Virus record (IMG/VR): IMGVR_UViG_3300004369_000066
Location: 1 to 33,971 of that record
From: a virus
Length of the DNA stretch: 33,971 nucleotides
Strand: one strand, 5' to 3'
The translations under genes and the position numbers were made by a program. Shown here piece by piece: positions 13,482-22,560 of this stretch (position 1 is its first letter; every line of letters begins with the position of its first letter). Under the pieces are notes generated by a model. That model worked only from the letters and a program-made list of their open reading frames with translations. It was not told the origin of the DNA and did not search any database.

Positions 13482-13670
13482 ATGATCCATATGGATCTTG
13501 AGGCTTATTTTAGACTCAACTTTGCCTTGATACAGTACCACAAATATTCATTAACTGAGATTGAAAACATGATGCCTTGGGAACGGGACATCTATGTTGA
13601 ACTCTTAAAGCAACATCTCAAGGAAGAGCAAGAAAAACAAGAAAAGCAGCAAAGAAAGTATGGCGGCTAA
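13482..13670 (+). CDS. 51: small hub-assembly protein, gp51-like
   Basis: A 62-residue protein (FRLNFALIQYHKYSLTEIENMMPWERDIYVELLKQ then Glu/Lys/Gln-rich end). Short proteins of this kind follow gp26 in T4-like cyanophages and are annotated as gp51, hub assembly catalyst, though much shorter than T4 gp51. The ERDIYVELL helix also resembles small tail-assembly chaperones. ATG 13482 or 13491 may start it. It overlaps the next gene by eleven bases. Confidence 0.6.
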   Translation: MIHMDLEAYFRLNFALIQYHKYSLTEIENMMPWERDIYVELLKQHLKEEQEKQEKQQRKYGG

Positions 13671-16203
13671 GACTACTGATCCTATTGATATCCTCCTTGA
13701 GATGGGTATTGACCTCGACAATCTGTCCGAGGAAGAGGATTATCTTAGTGCCTTGATGGAGGCAGCGAATACATTAACAATTAAGGATACTAGTGATCCT
13801 CGCATTACACCTCTTCAGCAAGAGATATTGAAGTTAAGAAAGAAAAGATTTAATAAAGCAAGACCAGAAGCAAAGAAGACAACAATAAAACCAGATGCTT
13901 TCTTTGATGGAAAGTCCGATGAAGAAAAATCTGGAACGATAGATTCTTCTAAACTTAAGTATTATGCTCCAAAACAAAAGGCACTTCCTACCAGTGCATT
14001 GTCATCGATGACAATATTGTCATCATCCAGCAAAGGAGAAGGTGCAAAGAAGAAACGCGCACCAAGAAAGAGTGATCCCTTGAAGGATATTCTAAAGGGT
14101 GTCAATTCTATTATAGAAATTTTAAAGAGACAACAAAAACTTTCCGCAAAGCAGGCAGAGAAAGATAGAAAACGTGCGGAAAAACAAAGGAGAGAAGGAG
14201 CAGAAGATAAATTAGAAGATTCTGGTATCAAAAATTTCATATCTGGTGCTACCAAATTAGTTAAACCAGTCAAAGAATTTCTTGATGGGTTATTTAATTT
14301 TATCAAGAATGTTTTGATTGGTACGGTACTGATTAAAATAATTAATTGGTTTACTGATCCAGAGAATCAAGAAAAGATAGAAGCAATTGGTGATTTCTTT
14401 AAGAACACTTGGCCTGTTCTACTTGCAGCATACTTGTTATTTGGCAATAGTCTTGGTCGGTTTGCAGTAAAACTGATTAAAGTTGTTGGTGGATTTGTTA
14501 TTAAACTTGCATCAAAGATAATACCTGCATTAATTACTGGAATAAAAAGACTTGGATTGGGGAATAGTTTAGCACTTGGTGGACTCGCTGTTGGCGGGGC
14601 AATGCTTGCAGGTCGTATGATGGACGGCGGAGAAGATGATAAAGATCTAAACCAACCTGACGGAAAGCAAAAAACCCCTCCACCAGATAAAGAATCTGAA
14701 CCTGCGGTTATACCTGCACCAGCGGTCGCAGATCCACCAGAACCACCGACCGTCACTGGTCGATTTGACATGGAAGCTAGTCAAGGATACATCAACGACA
14801 AACCAGTTTCTCTAGAGGAATACCAAACCTTCCAGAACATGAGTAATCAAGAGAAGGTTCAGAAGTATGGTACTGGGATGAAAGGTGGTGGAGTGGTCCC
14901 TGGTAGAGGACCAAACAAAGACACCGTACCCGCCATGTTGGCACCTGGCGAATTTGTTATGAGTAGAGGTGCTGTCCAGAAGTATGGAGCAGACACCATG
15001 GCATCAATGAATGCTGCAGGTGGAGGCACCAACTTGCCCAAGAGAATGAATGGTGTCACCTATGCTGCAGGTGGTGGACTGATGGGTAATCGCCGGAGTC
15101 GATATCGACGCGGGCACTTAGCTGATATGTCGGGCTATGGATATGGTGATGATAAGAAAGAGAAACAATCTGCCCAAGTTGAAAAAGAGATGAAAGATAG
15201 GGAAAAGAAAAATCCTAAAAGTCCACCACCAGAACCACCCTCAGCACCAGATTCAGAAAGAACAATAGGAGAAGCAGATCCCAACGCTAAAGTAGAACCT
15301 CTTCCTGATAACTTTAGTGATAAGCAAGCATTTATGCACATTTATAATATAGCAAAGAAAGTGGGTGGTACAAAATGGCCAGAGATTGTTGCTGCACAAG
15401 CAATGCATGAAACTGGTTATTTGAAAGTAAAACCTAGCGTATATTTTGCTACCGGAAAAACCAATCCATTTGGTCAAACGGGAGATAGAGGATATGGTAC
15501 AATACCAAGAGCTGGTGATCCAGCTGGATGGACAAAATATCCAAATCTAGAAGAGTCAGTAAGAGATCATATTAAACTGTGGCACAATGTAAGCAATCAC
15601 CCACAAAACTATAATGCTCATGACACTATATTAGATGGTATTGCAGCAGTTGCTCCAGAATATTCTCCTAATGCTGACCCTGCAAATATTCGTCTCGGTT
15701 ATACAGTTGACGGATATAGCAAAGGTATGGTTAGAGCACTTAAAGTAGGTGGATTTGATCCAAAAACAAAACGAACGGGTGCTGCTCCAAAAATGACTCC
15801 TGGTGGAAGTACCCCTGGTCCTTCCAGTGTTACTCCTAGCGGAAGCACTCCTGGTGGAGTTTCTCCATCTGGAACCACAGTGACATCATTATCAAATTAT
15901 AAGGTTGGAAGTGGGATTGCAATGCTCACTGGCGGTAAGACAGCAGCTGCTGGTGTTTCTCCATCTGGAACCACATTTGCATCATTAACTGGTAAAAGAT
16001 CATTTCAATCACCACCAGCACCACCATCAACATCTCCTCCTCCTACTAGTGTCCCTAGTGATTCAATGCCTGAAGGATCTCAACAGGGATCTTCTGCTAA
16101 CAGTGCTTCCAAGATGAAGAACAATGCAAACAATTTCCCAGAAATCGATGCAAATGCAATGATTTCTATGGAAAAAATTAAAGTCTTAGGTATGGTAGCA
16201 TAA
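13660..16203 (+). CDS. tape-measure/hub-like structural protein with glucosaminidase-like domain
   Basis: An 847-residue protein. Residues 145-185 are a basic coiled-coil-like stretch (KRQQKLSAKQAEKDRKRAEKQ). Several hydrophobic helices follow (FLDGLFNFIKNVLIGTVLIKII, then to about 330). At about 408 a Gly-rich tape-measure motif occurs (GGGVVPGRGPNKDTVPAMLAPGEFV). Residues 560-660 look like a glucosaminidase (FlgJ-type) domain: WPEIVAAQAMHETGYLK with candidate catalytic E584, then NPFGQTGDRG and W..YPNLEESVRDHIKLW. Pro/Ser/Thr repeats (SPSGTT) close the protein. The likely role is tail length or injection plus local peptidoglycan cleavage. It is a paralogue of the next protein in its N-terminal part. 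Confidence 0.72.
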   Translation: MAAKTTDPIDILLEMGIDLDNLSEEEDYLSALMEAANTLTIKDTSDPRITPLQQEILKLRKKRFNKARPEAKKTTIKPDAFFDGKSDEEKSGTIDSSKLKYYAPKQKALPTSALSSMTILSSSSKGEGAKKKRAPRKSDPLKDILKGVNSIIEILKRQQKLSAKQAEKDRKRAEKQRREGAEDKLEDSGIKNFISGATKLVKPVKEFLDGLFNFIKNVLIGTVLIKIINWFTDPENQEKIEAIGDFFKNTWPVLLAAYLLFGNSLGRFAVKLIKVVGGFVIKLASKIIPALITGIKRLGLGNSLALGGLAVGGAMLAGRMMDGGEDDKDLNQPDGKQKTPPPDKESEPAVIPAPAVADPPEPPTVTGRFDMEASQGYINDKPVSLEEYQTFQNMSNQEKVQKYGTGMKGGGVVPGRGPNKDTVPAMLAPGEFVMSRGAVQKYGADTMASMNAAGGGTNLPKRMNGVTYAAGGGLMGNRRSRYRRGHLADMSGYGYGDDKKEKQSAQVEKEMKDREKKNPKSPPPEPPSAPDSERTIGEADPNAKVEPLPDNFSDKQAFMHIYNIAKKVGGTKWPEIVAAQAMHETGYLKVKPSVYFATGKTNPFGQTGDRGYGTIPRAGDPAGWTKYPNLEESVRDHIKLWHNVSNHPQNYNAHDTILDGIAAVAPEYSPNADPANIRLGYTVDGYSKGMVRALKVGGFDPKTKRTGAAPKMTPGGSTPGPSSVTPSGSTPGGVSPSGTTVTSLSNYKVGSGIAMLTGGKTAAAGVSPSGTTFASLTGKRSFQSPPAPPSTSPPPTSVPSDSMPEGSQQGSSANSASKMKNNANNFPEIDANAMISMEKIKVLGMVA

Positions 16204-16204
16204 T

Positions 16205-18898
16205 ATGGCACTACCAGCATTATTGGGTGCAGGATTAAAGTCAATGGGTGGGGGCCTTGTAAAGGGTGCCGCTAAAGGTGCTGCCACAAACTTCATCAAA
16301 GGTAAGAAGACTAAAGTAAAACCAGAAGCAGTAGGGGGTGAGGGAGCAGAAGAGAAAAAACCCGGAGCACTAGCAATTCGCCCCAAGACATCAATGATCT
16401 CTGCTGGTACTATTGTCCCAGCACCGATACAGGAACCAACTTCATCTGAACCTGCTGGTGAGAAGACAGAGCAGGATACTATTCTCATCATAAAAGAGAA
16501 AGTAATTCAGATTCAGAATATTCTGAAAGGAACTCTTGCCGCAGACAAAGCAAGATCTAAATCAGAGAGAAGAGGACTTGAGAAGCAGAAGAGAAAGAAA
16601 CAAGAAACTGCTTTAGAAAAATCTGTACCGAATAAAGATAAGAAGGCTGGAAATAAATTTAATGTTCCTGGAAAGGGATTACTCTCTGGTGTTTTTGATT
16701 TCTTCAAGAACCTTTTCTTGGGTTGGGTGATGATAAAACTCATCGATACTAAATTGCCGGGTGGTCAAAGTCTTCTTGCATTTATTGGTGGTAGTATTGA
16801 TTTTATAACAGACCTTGTATTAGGAATTCTTGATGCTGCAGGAACGTTCTTACTATGGGGTAAAAAAGCATATGAGGGAACCAAAGGATTCATAGAAGAT
16901 AACTTTGGTGAAGGTGCTGGTGAGGCATTTGAAGGTTTGATGTCCAACTTGAATAAGGCATTTAACCTGATATCAATTCTTGCATTAGGTATTGCTGCGT
17001 TCAATCCTTTTGAAGGTCAGGACCCTGATCAGGAAAAAGATGAGAAGAAGAAAGTAAAACGTGATAAGAGGGGACGAGATGTAAACAAGAGAAAACAAAT
17101 AAAGAAAGACTTTGATAAGATAAGGAAAGAAAATCCTAAACTTTCTAGAAAAGAATCTTTAGCAAGAGCAAAAAGACGGAATAGAGATGTAGCGAGAAGA
17201 AATAAGGTAAAGCAAGAGTATAATAAAATTCGGAAAGATAATCCGAAACTTTCAAAATCTGATGCTCTAAAGAAAGCAACTGAAATAGTTGATGCTCCTC
17301 CAAAGAAGCGTGGTGGTATCTTTGGATTCTTTGATAAGGCTATAGGTGGTGGATTAAAGAAGACTGGAGATGTTATAGGTAGTGGATTTAAAGCACTTGG
17401 CAGTGGACTTAATTTCTTATCTCGTGGCAACCTTGGAAAACTTGGAAACTTCCTACAGGATCAATACAAGAATGCATCCGAGTTTGCAAGAAAACAATAT
17501 GATAAAGTAGTTGCTGTTGGTCAGAAATTAAAGTCAAAGTTTAATAGTGCAGCTGAGTCTGCAAAGGGTGCTCTTCAAAAATTAGGAGAAGCAGCACAGA
17601 AAAGAATTCTTCAACCGATACTTGATAAACTAAAACCTTTTACCGATCCCATCATTAAGATGGCAAAGAAACTTCAGGGTGTCATCATAAACACCCTGAA
17701 GAAGATTCCTGGATTTGATAACATTCTTCAAGTCCTGAAAAAGAAAGGTATAAACAGTCTTGGTGATGTTGGAAATATTGCAAAGAAAGTTGGTGGTAAG
17801 GCACTACCCGTTGTAGGTGGTATATTCAATTTAATGTTTGCCTATGATAGACTTGCAAATGGCGATACGATTGGAGCACTTTTAGAGACATTATCTGCTG
17901 GATTTGACCTGGCAGGTCTTGTCCCTGGTGGTCAGTTTGGACCTCCAATATCAATGGGTATTGATGCATATATGTTTGCCCGCGATTTTGTCCCCGCAAT
18001 ACAAGAGACAGAAGAGAAGGTTGTCAATGGTATGGGACTTGGTGCGCTGAAGTCTAATATGGACAAGGCAGCATCATCACTTCCTGATCTTGGATCTCTT
18101 GTCAAGATGTTTACTGGTGGTGATAAGAAAAATGAAAAAGGTGATGGACAGACTCAACAGCAAGGAGGTTCCGCACCTGCTCCTAGTGGTTCTGTTAGGA
18201 CTGGAGACCTTGACCCCAACAGCGGAGCATCTAATGTATCAGGAGAGGCAGGTAAGTTCATCGAACAGAATCTTGAGTCTGCTGCTGTTGCTGCTGATGG
18301 ATATGGAGATTATAATAGAATTACAGAACACCCAGACTTTGGTGGTGTGAGAGGAAGACACGCACCTAATTCATATCATTATTCTGGAAGAGCAATTGAT
18401 ATTGGTGCATACACTAACGAGCAAGGACCAATTGTTGATGTCATCAATCAGTTTAATCAAAAGAAGGGGGTTCAACCTGCTGAGTTAATTACTGGTGCCT
18501 CATTTCCAGGAACAACAATAGTCGATCCTAGTGATCATGGAGATCATGTTCACCTTGCATATGGTCTTGGTGGTCTAGTCAAAGGTATTACTCATGCAAT
18601 GTTGGGTGAGAAGGGTGAAGAATTTGTTGTTGATAATGACTCTTACACTGCCATTGAGGGTGCGTTTCCTGGATTATTTGATGCAATAAACAAAGCAAAA
18701 AGTTCTACTGCTGTAGAAGCACTCATGGCATACACTGATTATGAAAAACCACAAGCACCTCAAATGCAAATGGTAGGCGGTCCATCTGCTCCTGATTATT
18801 CTGGTGGGGATGGAGGTGGATCTACGACAGACACCTTGGCACCTGCGAACCAAGCAGGAGGTTCTTCGTACAAAGATATTCTTTATAAATTTGGGTAA
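16205..18898 (+). CDS. tape-measure/hub-like structural protein with M15-like peptidase domain
   Basis: An 897-residue protein starting one base after the previous stop. The opening is Gly/Lys-rich, then a coiled coil (QNILKGTLAADKARSKSERRGLEKQKRKKQ) and hydrophobic helices (LLSGVFDFFKNLFLGWVMIKLID) parallel to the previous protein. A basic 36-residue tandem repeat follows (KIRKENPKLS, KIRKDNPKLS, residues 295-360), and a long helical tape-like region. Residues 705-790 carry an M15/VanY-like zinc pattern: H725-x6-D732 in YHYSGRAIDIG and H781-x-H783 in GDHVHLAYG. A tape-measure-like ITHAMLGEKGEEFVV motif follows. Likely a virion protein with peptidoglycan peptidase activity acting at injection. 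Confidence 0.7.
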   Translation: MALPALLGAGLKSMGGGLVKGAAKGAATNFIKGKKTKVKPEAVGGEGAEEKKPGALAIRPKTSMISAGTIVPAPIQEPTSSEPAGEKTEQDTILIIKEKVIQIQNILKGTLAADKARSKSERRGLEKQKRKKQETALEKSVPNKDKKAGNKFNVPGKGLLSGVFDFFKNLFLGWVMIKLIDTKLPGGQSLLAFIGGSIDFITDLVLGILDAAGTFLLWGKKAYEGTKGFIEDNFGEGAGEAFEGLMSNLNKAFNLISILALGIAAFNPFEGQDPDQEKDEKKKVKRDKRGRDVNKRKQIKKDFDKIRKENPKLSRKESLARAKRRNRDVARRNKVKQEYNKIRKDNPKLSKSDALKKATEIVDAPPKKRGGIFGFFDKAIGGGLKKTGDVIGSGFKALGSGLNFLSRGNLGKLGNFLQDQYKNASEFARKQYDKVVAVGQKLKSKFNSAAESAKGALQKLGEAAQKRILQPILDKLKPFTDPIIKMAKKLQGVIINTLKKIPGFDNILQVLKKKGINSLGDVGNIAKKVGGKALPVVGGIFNLMFAYDRLANGDTIGALLETLSAGFDLAGLVPGGQFGPPISMGIDAYMFARDFVPAIQETEEKVVNGMGLGALKSNMDKAASSLPDLGSLVKMFTGGDKKNEKGDGQTQQQGGSAPAPSGSVRTGDLDPNSGASNVSGEAGKFIEQNLESAAVAADGYGDYNRITEHPDFGGVRGRHAPNSYHYSGRAIDIGAYTNEQGPIVDVINQFNQKKGVQPAELITGASFPGTTIVDPSDHGDHVHLAYGLGGLVKGITHAMLGEKGEEFVVDNDSYTAIEGAFPGLFDAINKAKSSTAVEALMAYTDYEKPQAPQMQMVGGPSAPDYSGGDGGGSTTDTLAPANQAGGSSYKDILYKFG

Positions 18899-18920
18899 AT
18901 AGATGTAGAGGAAAATACCA

Positions 18921-20246
18921 ATGGCAGACACAAAGAAAATTCAAGGGCAGAATGCAGGATCTTGCATAGTAGAACTTGCAATTATAATTGATAAAAAAGA
19001 CCCTAATCGCCAAGTGAATGTTGCTGGTGGTTTTGTTGAGATGAGATACTATGAAAGTATCTTGCAGGATGGAATTCAGGCATCATTCATATTCGCTGAT
19101 GCAGGTAATTCAATTGATGGAAAGACTGTAAGTGAAGGTCTTCCTTTAAATGGAGGAGAAACTTTTTTATTTAAAGCTAAAGATAATAATGAAACGACAT
19201 TAGAATTTGAAATGATAGTTGGTAATGATACGAATATATCATCAGAAACCACCAAGTCTCTTGTAATTCTACCTCTATCATCTAAAGCATTTGCTGTTAA
19301 TGATACTCAAAATGTCAGAAAGTTTTTCCCGAAACAAAAGATTTCTGATCATGTAAAAACTTTGATGACAGATTTCTTGAAAACAGATAAAACATTGGAT
19401 ATTGAAGAAACTAGTAATACTCTTAAAGAGTATGGGTTGAATAGAAAACCATATTATATGCTGAACACCTTCGCTAAAAAAGCACAACCATCTGGTGGTG
19501 AAGGTCAGACAGCAGGATACTTTTTCTTTGAGACTGCAGAGAAAATGGTCTTCAAATCTATTGATAGTTTCTTTGATGAAGATAAAAATCCCAGAAAGAG
19601 ATCAATTATCTACAACCAAGGACCAGAGAAGAATCAAGTTCCTGAAGGTTATGACTACAAAGCATTAACATATGATAGAGAGAGTAATAATAAATTAGAG
19701 ATGTCAAAGATGGGAGCATTTACAACTGCTTCTATAACATTCGACCCAATCAATTTTAATTTTAAACGAACAATTTTATCTACGATAGAAGATATAGCAG
19801 AGACCGTTGATGATGCAATTAAACCATTGACATCTGCAGCAAAGGAACTAGCTACTTTTAATCCATCGTTGATACAAGAATTTTCAAGAACCACAATGAA
19901 TTTTCTTGATACTGGAGCTTTTGGTGAAACTGTTAATGAGTCTAAAGAAAATAACTTTGATTTTGGTGGTATTTACAACCAATCAATTATGAGATATAAT
20001 CAGGTTTTCGCATCGAAAGTTCATATTCTAATTCAGGGAGACTTTGAGTTACATGCTGGCGATATGATATTCTTTGATGCTCCGTCACCAGAAGAAGACA
20101 CAAAGAACGACGAGATTGACAAGCAGGCTGGGGGTCTATATATTATAGCAAGTCTATGTCATCAAATAAAACCTGATAGAACTCTAACTAAACTCTGTTT
20201 GATAAGAGATTCCTTCGGGAGACAAGGAAACCACGCAAAAAGGTAA
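18921..20246 (+). CDS. 27: baseplate hub protein, gp27-like
   Basis: A 441-residue beta-rich protein. The N-terminus (GGFVEMRYYESILQDGIQASFIFADAG) and the C-terminal barrel (GDFELHAGDMIFFDAP, GGLYIIASLCHQIKPDRTLTKLCLIRDSFG) resemble T4 gp27 and the gpD late-control family. gp27 forms the trimeric torus that holds the gp5 spike, and gp5 is encoded two genes downstream. The name is by fold-like landmarks and position, since sequence identity to T4 is low. GGTAAATAG lies before the start, with AGAGG for ribosome binding. Confidence 0.65.
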   Translation: MADTKKIQGQNAGSCIVELAIIIDKKDPNRQVNVAGGFVEMRYYESILQDGIQASFIFADAGNSIDGKTVSEGLPLNGGETFLFKAKDNNETTLEFEMIVGNDTNISSETTKSLVILPLSSKAFAVNDTQNVRKFFPKQKISDHVKTLMTDFLKTDKTLDIEETSNTLKEYGLNRKPYYMLNTFAKKAQPSGGEGQTAGYFFFETAEKMVFKSIDSFFDEDKNPRKRSIIYNQGPEKNQVPEGYDYKALTYDRESNNKLEMSKMGAFTTASITFDPINFNFKRTILSTIEDIAETVDDAIKPLTSAAKELATFNPSLIQEFSRTTMNFLDTGAFGETVNESKENNFDFGGIYNQSIMRYNQVFASKVHILIQGDFELHAGDMIFFDAPSPEEDTKNDEIDKQAGGLYIIASLCHQIKPDRTLTKLCLIRDSFGRQGNHAKR

Positions 20247-20252
20247 CAGTAC

Positions 20253-20480
20253 ATGGAAAGCATCGAAAAGCACATTGAGACGGATAAGCAGATTCTTGAG
20301 AATCCAACAACTTCTCCTCAGCAACGTCGTCATGTAGAACAAGAACTGCACGAATTGGAAGCATACGTAGAAAATCATAAAGAAGACATCGAAGCAGGAG
20401 ATCATCACGACCCCACGGCATTAGAACTCTATTGCGAGATGGAACCAGATGCGGACGAATGTAGAATGTACGACGACTGA
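20253..20480 (+). CDS. cp12: CP12-like Calvin cycle regulator
   Basis: A 75-residue protein. Its end, LELYCEMEPDADECRMYDD (C61 and C70), is the CP12 C-terminal motif (C-x-E/D-NPDA-x-ECR-x-Y), where the Cys pair forms a disulfide. The helical centre (HVEQELHELEAYVENH) stands in place of the AWD-VEEL core. The N-terminal Cys pair of many host CP12 proteins is absent. CP12 bridges GAPDH and phosphoribulokinase and shuts the Calvin cycle; the phage form is proposed to do so during infection and favour the pentose phosphate pathway, together with TalC. It sits oddly among late baseplate genes, between the gp27-like gene and gp5. Confidence 0.85.
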   Translation: MESIEKHIETDKQILENPTTSPQQRRHVEQELHELEAYVENHKEDIEAGDHHDPTALELYCEMEPDADECRMYDD

Positions 20481-20482
20481 AT

Positions 20483-22474
20483 ATGGCACAAGACGGGGGA
20501 GCACTATTCGATTCAGGTCTTTTAGGATCTAGTTTTCACTGGTGGATTGGTCAGATTGCTGACGATTCCGTGTGGAGAGAAAATATTGTAGCTGCTCCTC
20601 ATGCAAGTCCAGGTGAAAATATAGGTTGGGGTAGAAGGTACAAGGTAAGGATTCTTGGTCTTCATGATCAAGGTGAAACTGAAATACCTTCTAAAGACTT
20701 GCCCTGGGCTAATGTGATGATGCCCGTAACATCGGGAGGAAGTCTCAATAATAGTAGTCAAACGCCAGCACTCCGTCAAGGAAACATGGTGTTTGGTTTC
20801 TTCATGGATGGAACGGCAATGACTGTTCCTATTATTATGGGAGTATTATCAAATAATGCTCAAAATGAACCCGCACTGACTATTGGTGATAATAGAGTCA
20901 CTAATAAACAAGCAGGATCTCTGGCAGTCAGTGGATATGCTGATGGTCAAGTACCTAAGGATCCAAAAACTGGAGAGAAACCAACTCCTCCTGATGGTGA
21001 TATAAAATCAGAGCACCCCAACTCATCACCTGCTGCACAACAAGCACCAGCAGGAGCAAAACTGAATAAGTATGGATTAAGACCAGACATTCCACTGACT
21101 CAAGTTCCTGGAGGACTAGAAGCAGCACAGGCAGCAAGAGAGAAGGCAAGATCACAAGGTAAGTCAGTTCAGGAAGTAGAAAATGCTGCAATGGCAGCAG
21201 TGCAAAACCTTTTATCTGCTAGAGAAGCACAGGTAACAGCACCTACAGCTCCATTCAAAGCAGGGGCACAAAGAGAAAGTCCTGATGTTCAACACATTAC
21301 TGCAGGTGATGTAAAAGAACAGGACTTGGCAGAAGAAAAAACTGTCATGCCCATCCCCGATGAACCTGTGCAGTCTGCAATGAAATCAATTCAGACTATT
21401 ATTGATAATATTGTAGAAAAGATGGATAAGTATTTAAATGCTATCCAGAGTTATATTGATACTGTATCAAGTACCACATCAGGAAGTCTTGAAGACATGA
21501 TCTGTAAGGGTGCGATGCAGGCAGCAAAATACATGAAAGTTATCTTTGATAAGATGATGGAATTTGTTCTGAAGCAACTTAATGTTGTTATGACTAAAGT
21601 TGTTGCTTCATTGCCATCATCTTTTAGAAATCAAATAGGCGATTTGAAAGAGAAATTGAATGAAATGATTTTGGAGATGTATAATCAAATGATAGGTGGT
21701 CTTGGTGATCAGTTGTGCGCTGCTTTATTAGATGCATTGCAACCCGCTAAGAGAATAGAAGAAGCAGAAGCTTTTGCAGCACAACAAGGTTCAGGTAGTG
21801 GACAGAGTGGTATTGATCCAAACACTGGAAATGCTATTGGTGTTGGAGATCCTGTCCGTAATGGTGGAAAATTTAGAACTGCCCCAAAAGTTCCAATGTG
21901 TTATGCCGAGAGTCTTGCATCAACTGTAATATCTAAAAACAAAGCACAGATAGAAGGAGCAAATACTAATGTTGTTCGTAGTATAAATGCATATCTTGAG
22001 AACCGTCAAGCAGAACTGGATAGTGTTTCCAGTATTTTGAGTACTGGACAAGAGGTGATCAGTACTGGACTGGGGGATTTATTTGGAGATTTTGAAGCAA
22101 ATGCAAACACTGTAACTGGTGGTGTGGGTGGGGCAATATCAATGATTCCTGATGTTACTGGTGGTCTTGGTGCTGCTCTTGATTTTGTTAATATTACAGC
22201 AAATGTCTTTGCTGGAGAACTACCACCAAAGAAAGCAATCAATGATTTCTATCAACTTTCTACGGGTGGATCAGGAGCAGCTGCATCTGAACTTCCTAGT
22301 CTTGAATCTATTGGCAACTCTGTTGTTAAAAGCGGTGAAGCAAGGGCAGAGAGGATGACTACACCAAATCCTCAACTAAATTATGCTACTCCAAGAAAAG
22401 ATGAACCAGATGTTGATCTTGATCCTGAATCTGATGATAATACTTATGATCTAAATCAGATACTTATGATCTAA
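20483..22474 (+). CDS. 5: baseplate hub spike protein gp5
   Basis: A 663-residue protein. Residues 15-125 match the gp5 OB domain: FHWWIGQIADDSVWRENI, GWGRRYKVRILGLHDQ, PWANVMMPVTSGG, and GNMVFGFFMDGTAMTVPIIMGVL. The T4 lysozyme domain is not seen. Instead there are Ala/Glu-rich linkers and long helices (SIQTIIDNIVEKMDKYLNAIQ). No beta-helix needle is visible at the C-terminus; the protein at 29586 may supply it. The final codons are altered by a 20-bp tandem duplication, so the end reads DLNQILMI in place of DLNQSA. gp5 forms the tail tip with gp27. Confidence 0.88.
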   Translation: MAQDGGALFDSGLLGSSFHWWIGQIADDSVWRENIVAAPHASPGENIGWGRRYKVRILGLHDQGETEIPSKDLPWANVMMPVTSGGSLNNSSQTPALRQGNMVFGFFMDGTAMTVPIIMGVLSNNAQNEPALTIGDNRVTNKQAGSLAVSGYADGQVPKDPKTGEKPTPPDGDIKSEHPNSSPAAQQAPAGAKLNKYGLRPDIPLTQVPGGLEAAQAAREKARSQGKSVQEVENAAMAAVQNLLSAREAQVTAPTAPFKAGAQRESPDVQHITAGDVKEQDLAEEKTVMPIPDEPVQSAMKSIQTIIDNIVEKMDKYLNAIQSYIDTVSSTTSGSLEDMICKGAMQAAKYMKVIFDKMMEFVLKQLNVVMTKVVASLPSSFRNQIGDLKEKLNEMILEMYNQMIGGLGDQLCAALLDALQPAKRIEEAEAFAAQQGSGSGQSGIDPNTGNAIGVGDPVRNGGKFRTAPKVPMCYAESLASTVISKNKAQIEGANTNVVRSINAYLENRQAELDSVSSILSTGQEVISTGLGDLFGDFEANANTVTGGVGGAISMIPDVTGGLGAALDFVNITANVFAGELPPKKAINDFYQLSTGGSGAAASELPSLESIGNSVVKSGEARAERMTTPNPQLNYATPRKDEPDVDLDPESDDNTYDLNQILMI

Positions 22475-22479
22475 ATCAG
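22440..22479 (+). repeat. 20-bp tandem duplication at the gp5 stop
   Basis: The unit at 22440-22459 is repeated exactly at 22460-22479. Since 20 is not a multiple of three, the second copy is read in a new frame and stops at 22472. Removing one copy gives DLNQ then TCT GCA TAA, a clean stop two codons further. The identity of both copies suggests a recent event. Confidence 0.9.
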
Positions 22480-22519
22480 TCTGCATAAGAAGTCCATGAA
22501 TATTATTGAATGGTAACCT

Positions 22520-22527
22520 AATAAATA
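22520..22527 (+). promoter_or_regulatory. candidate late promoter upstream of the giant structural gene
   Basis: AATAAATA lies 34 bases before ATG 22561 in the 86-base gap after gp5, the longest gap in the tail block. It is one base from TATAAATA. Nothing else is seen in the gap except the gp5 duplication. Confidence 0.5.
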
Positions 22528-22560
22528 TTTCACATATGACATCGGTAGAAGTAGTATAAG

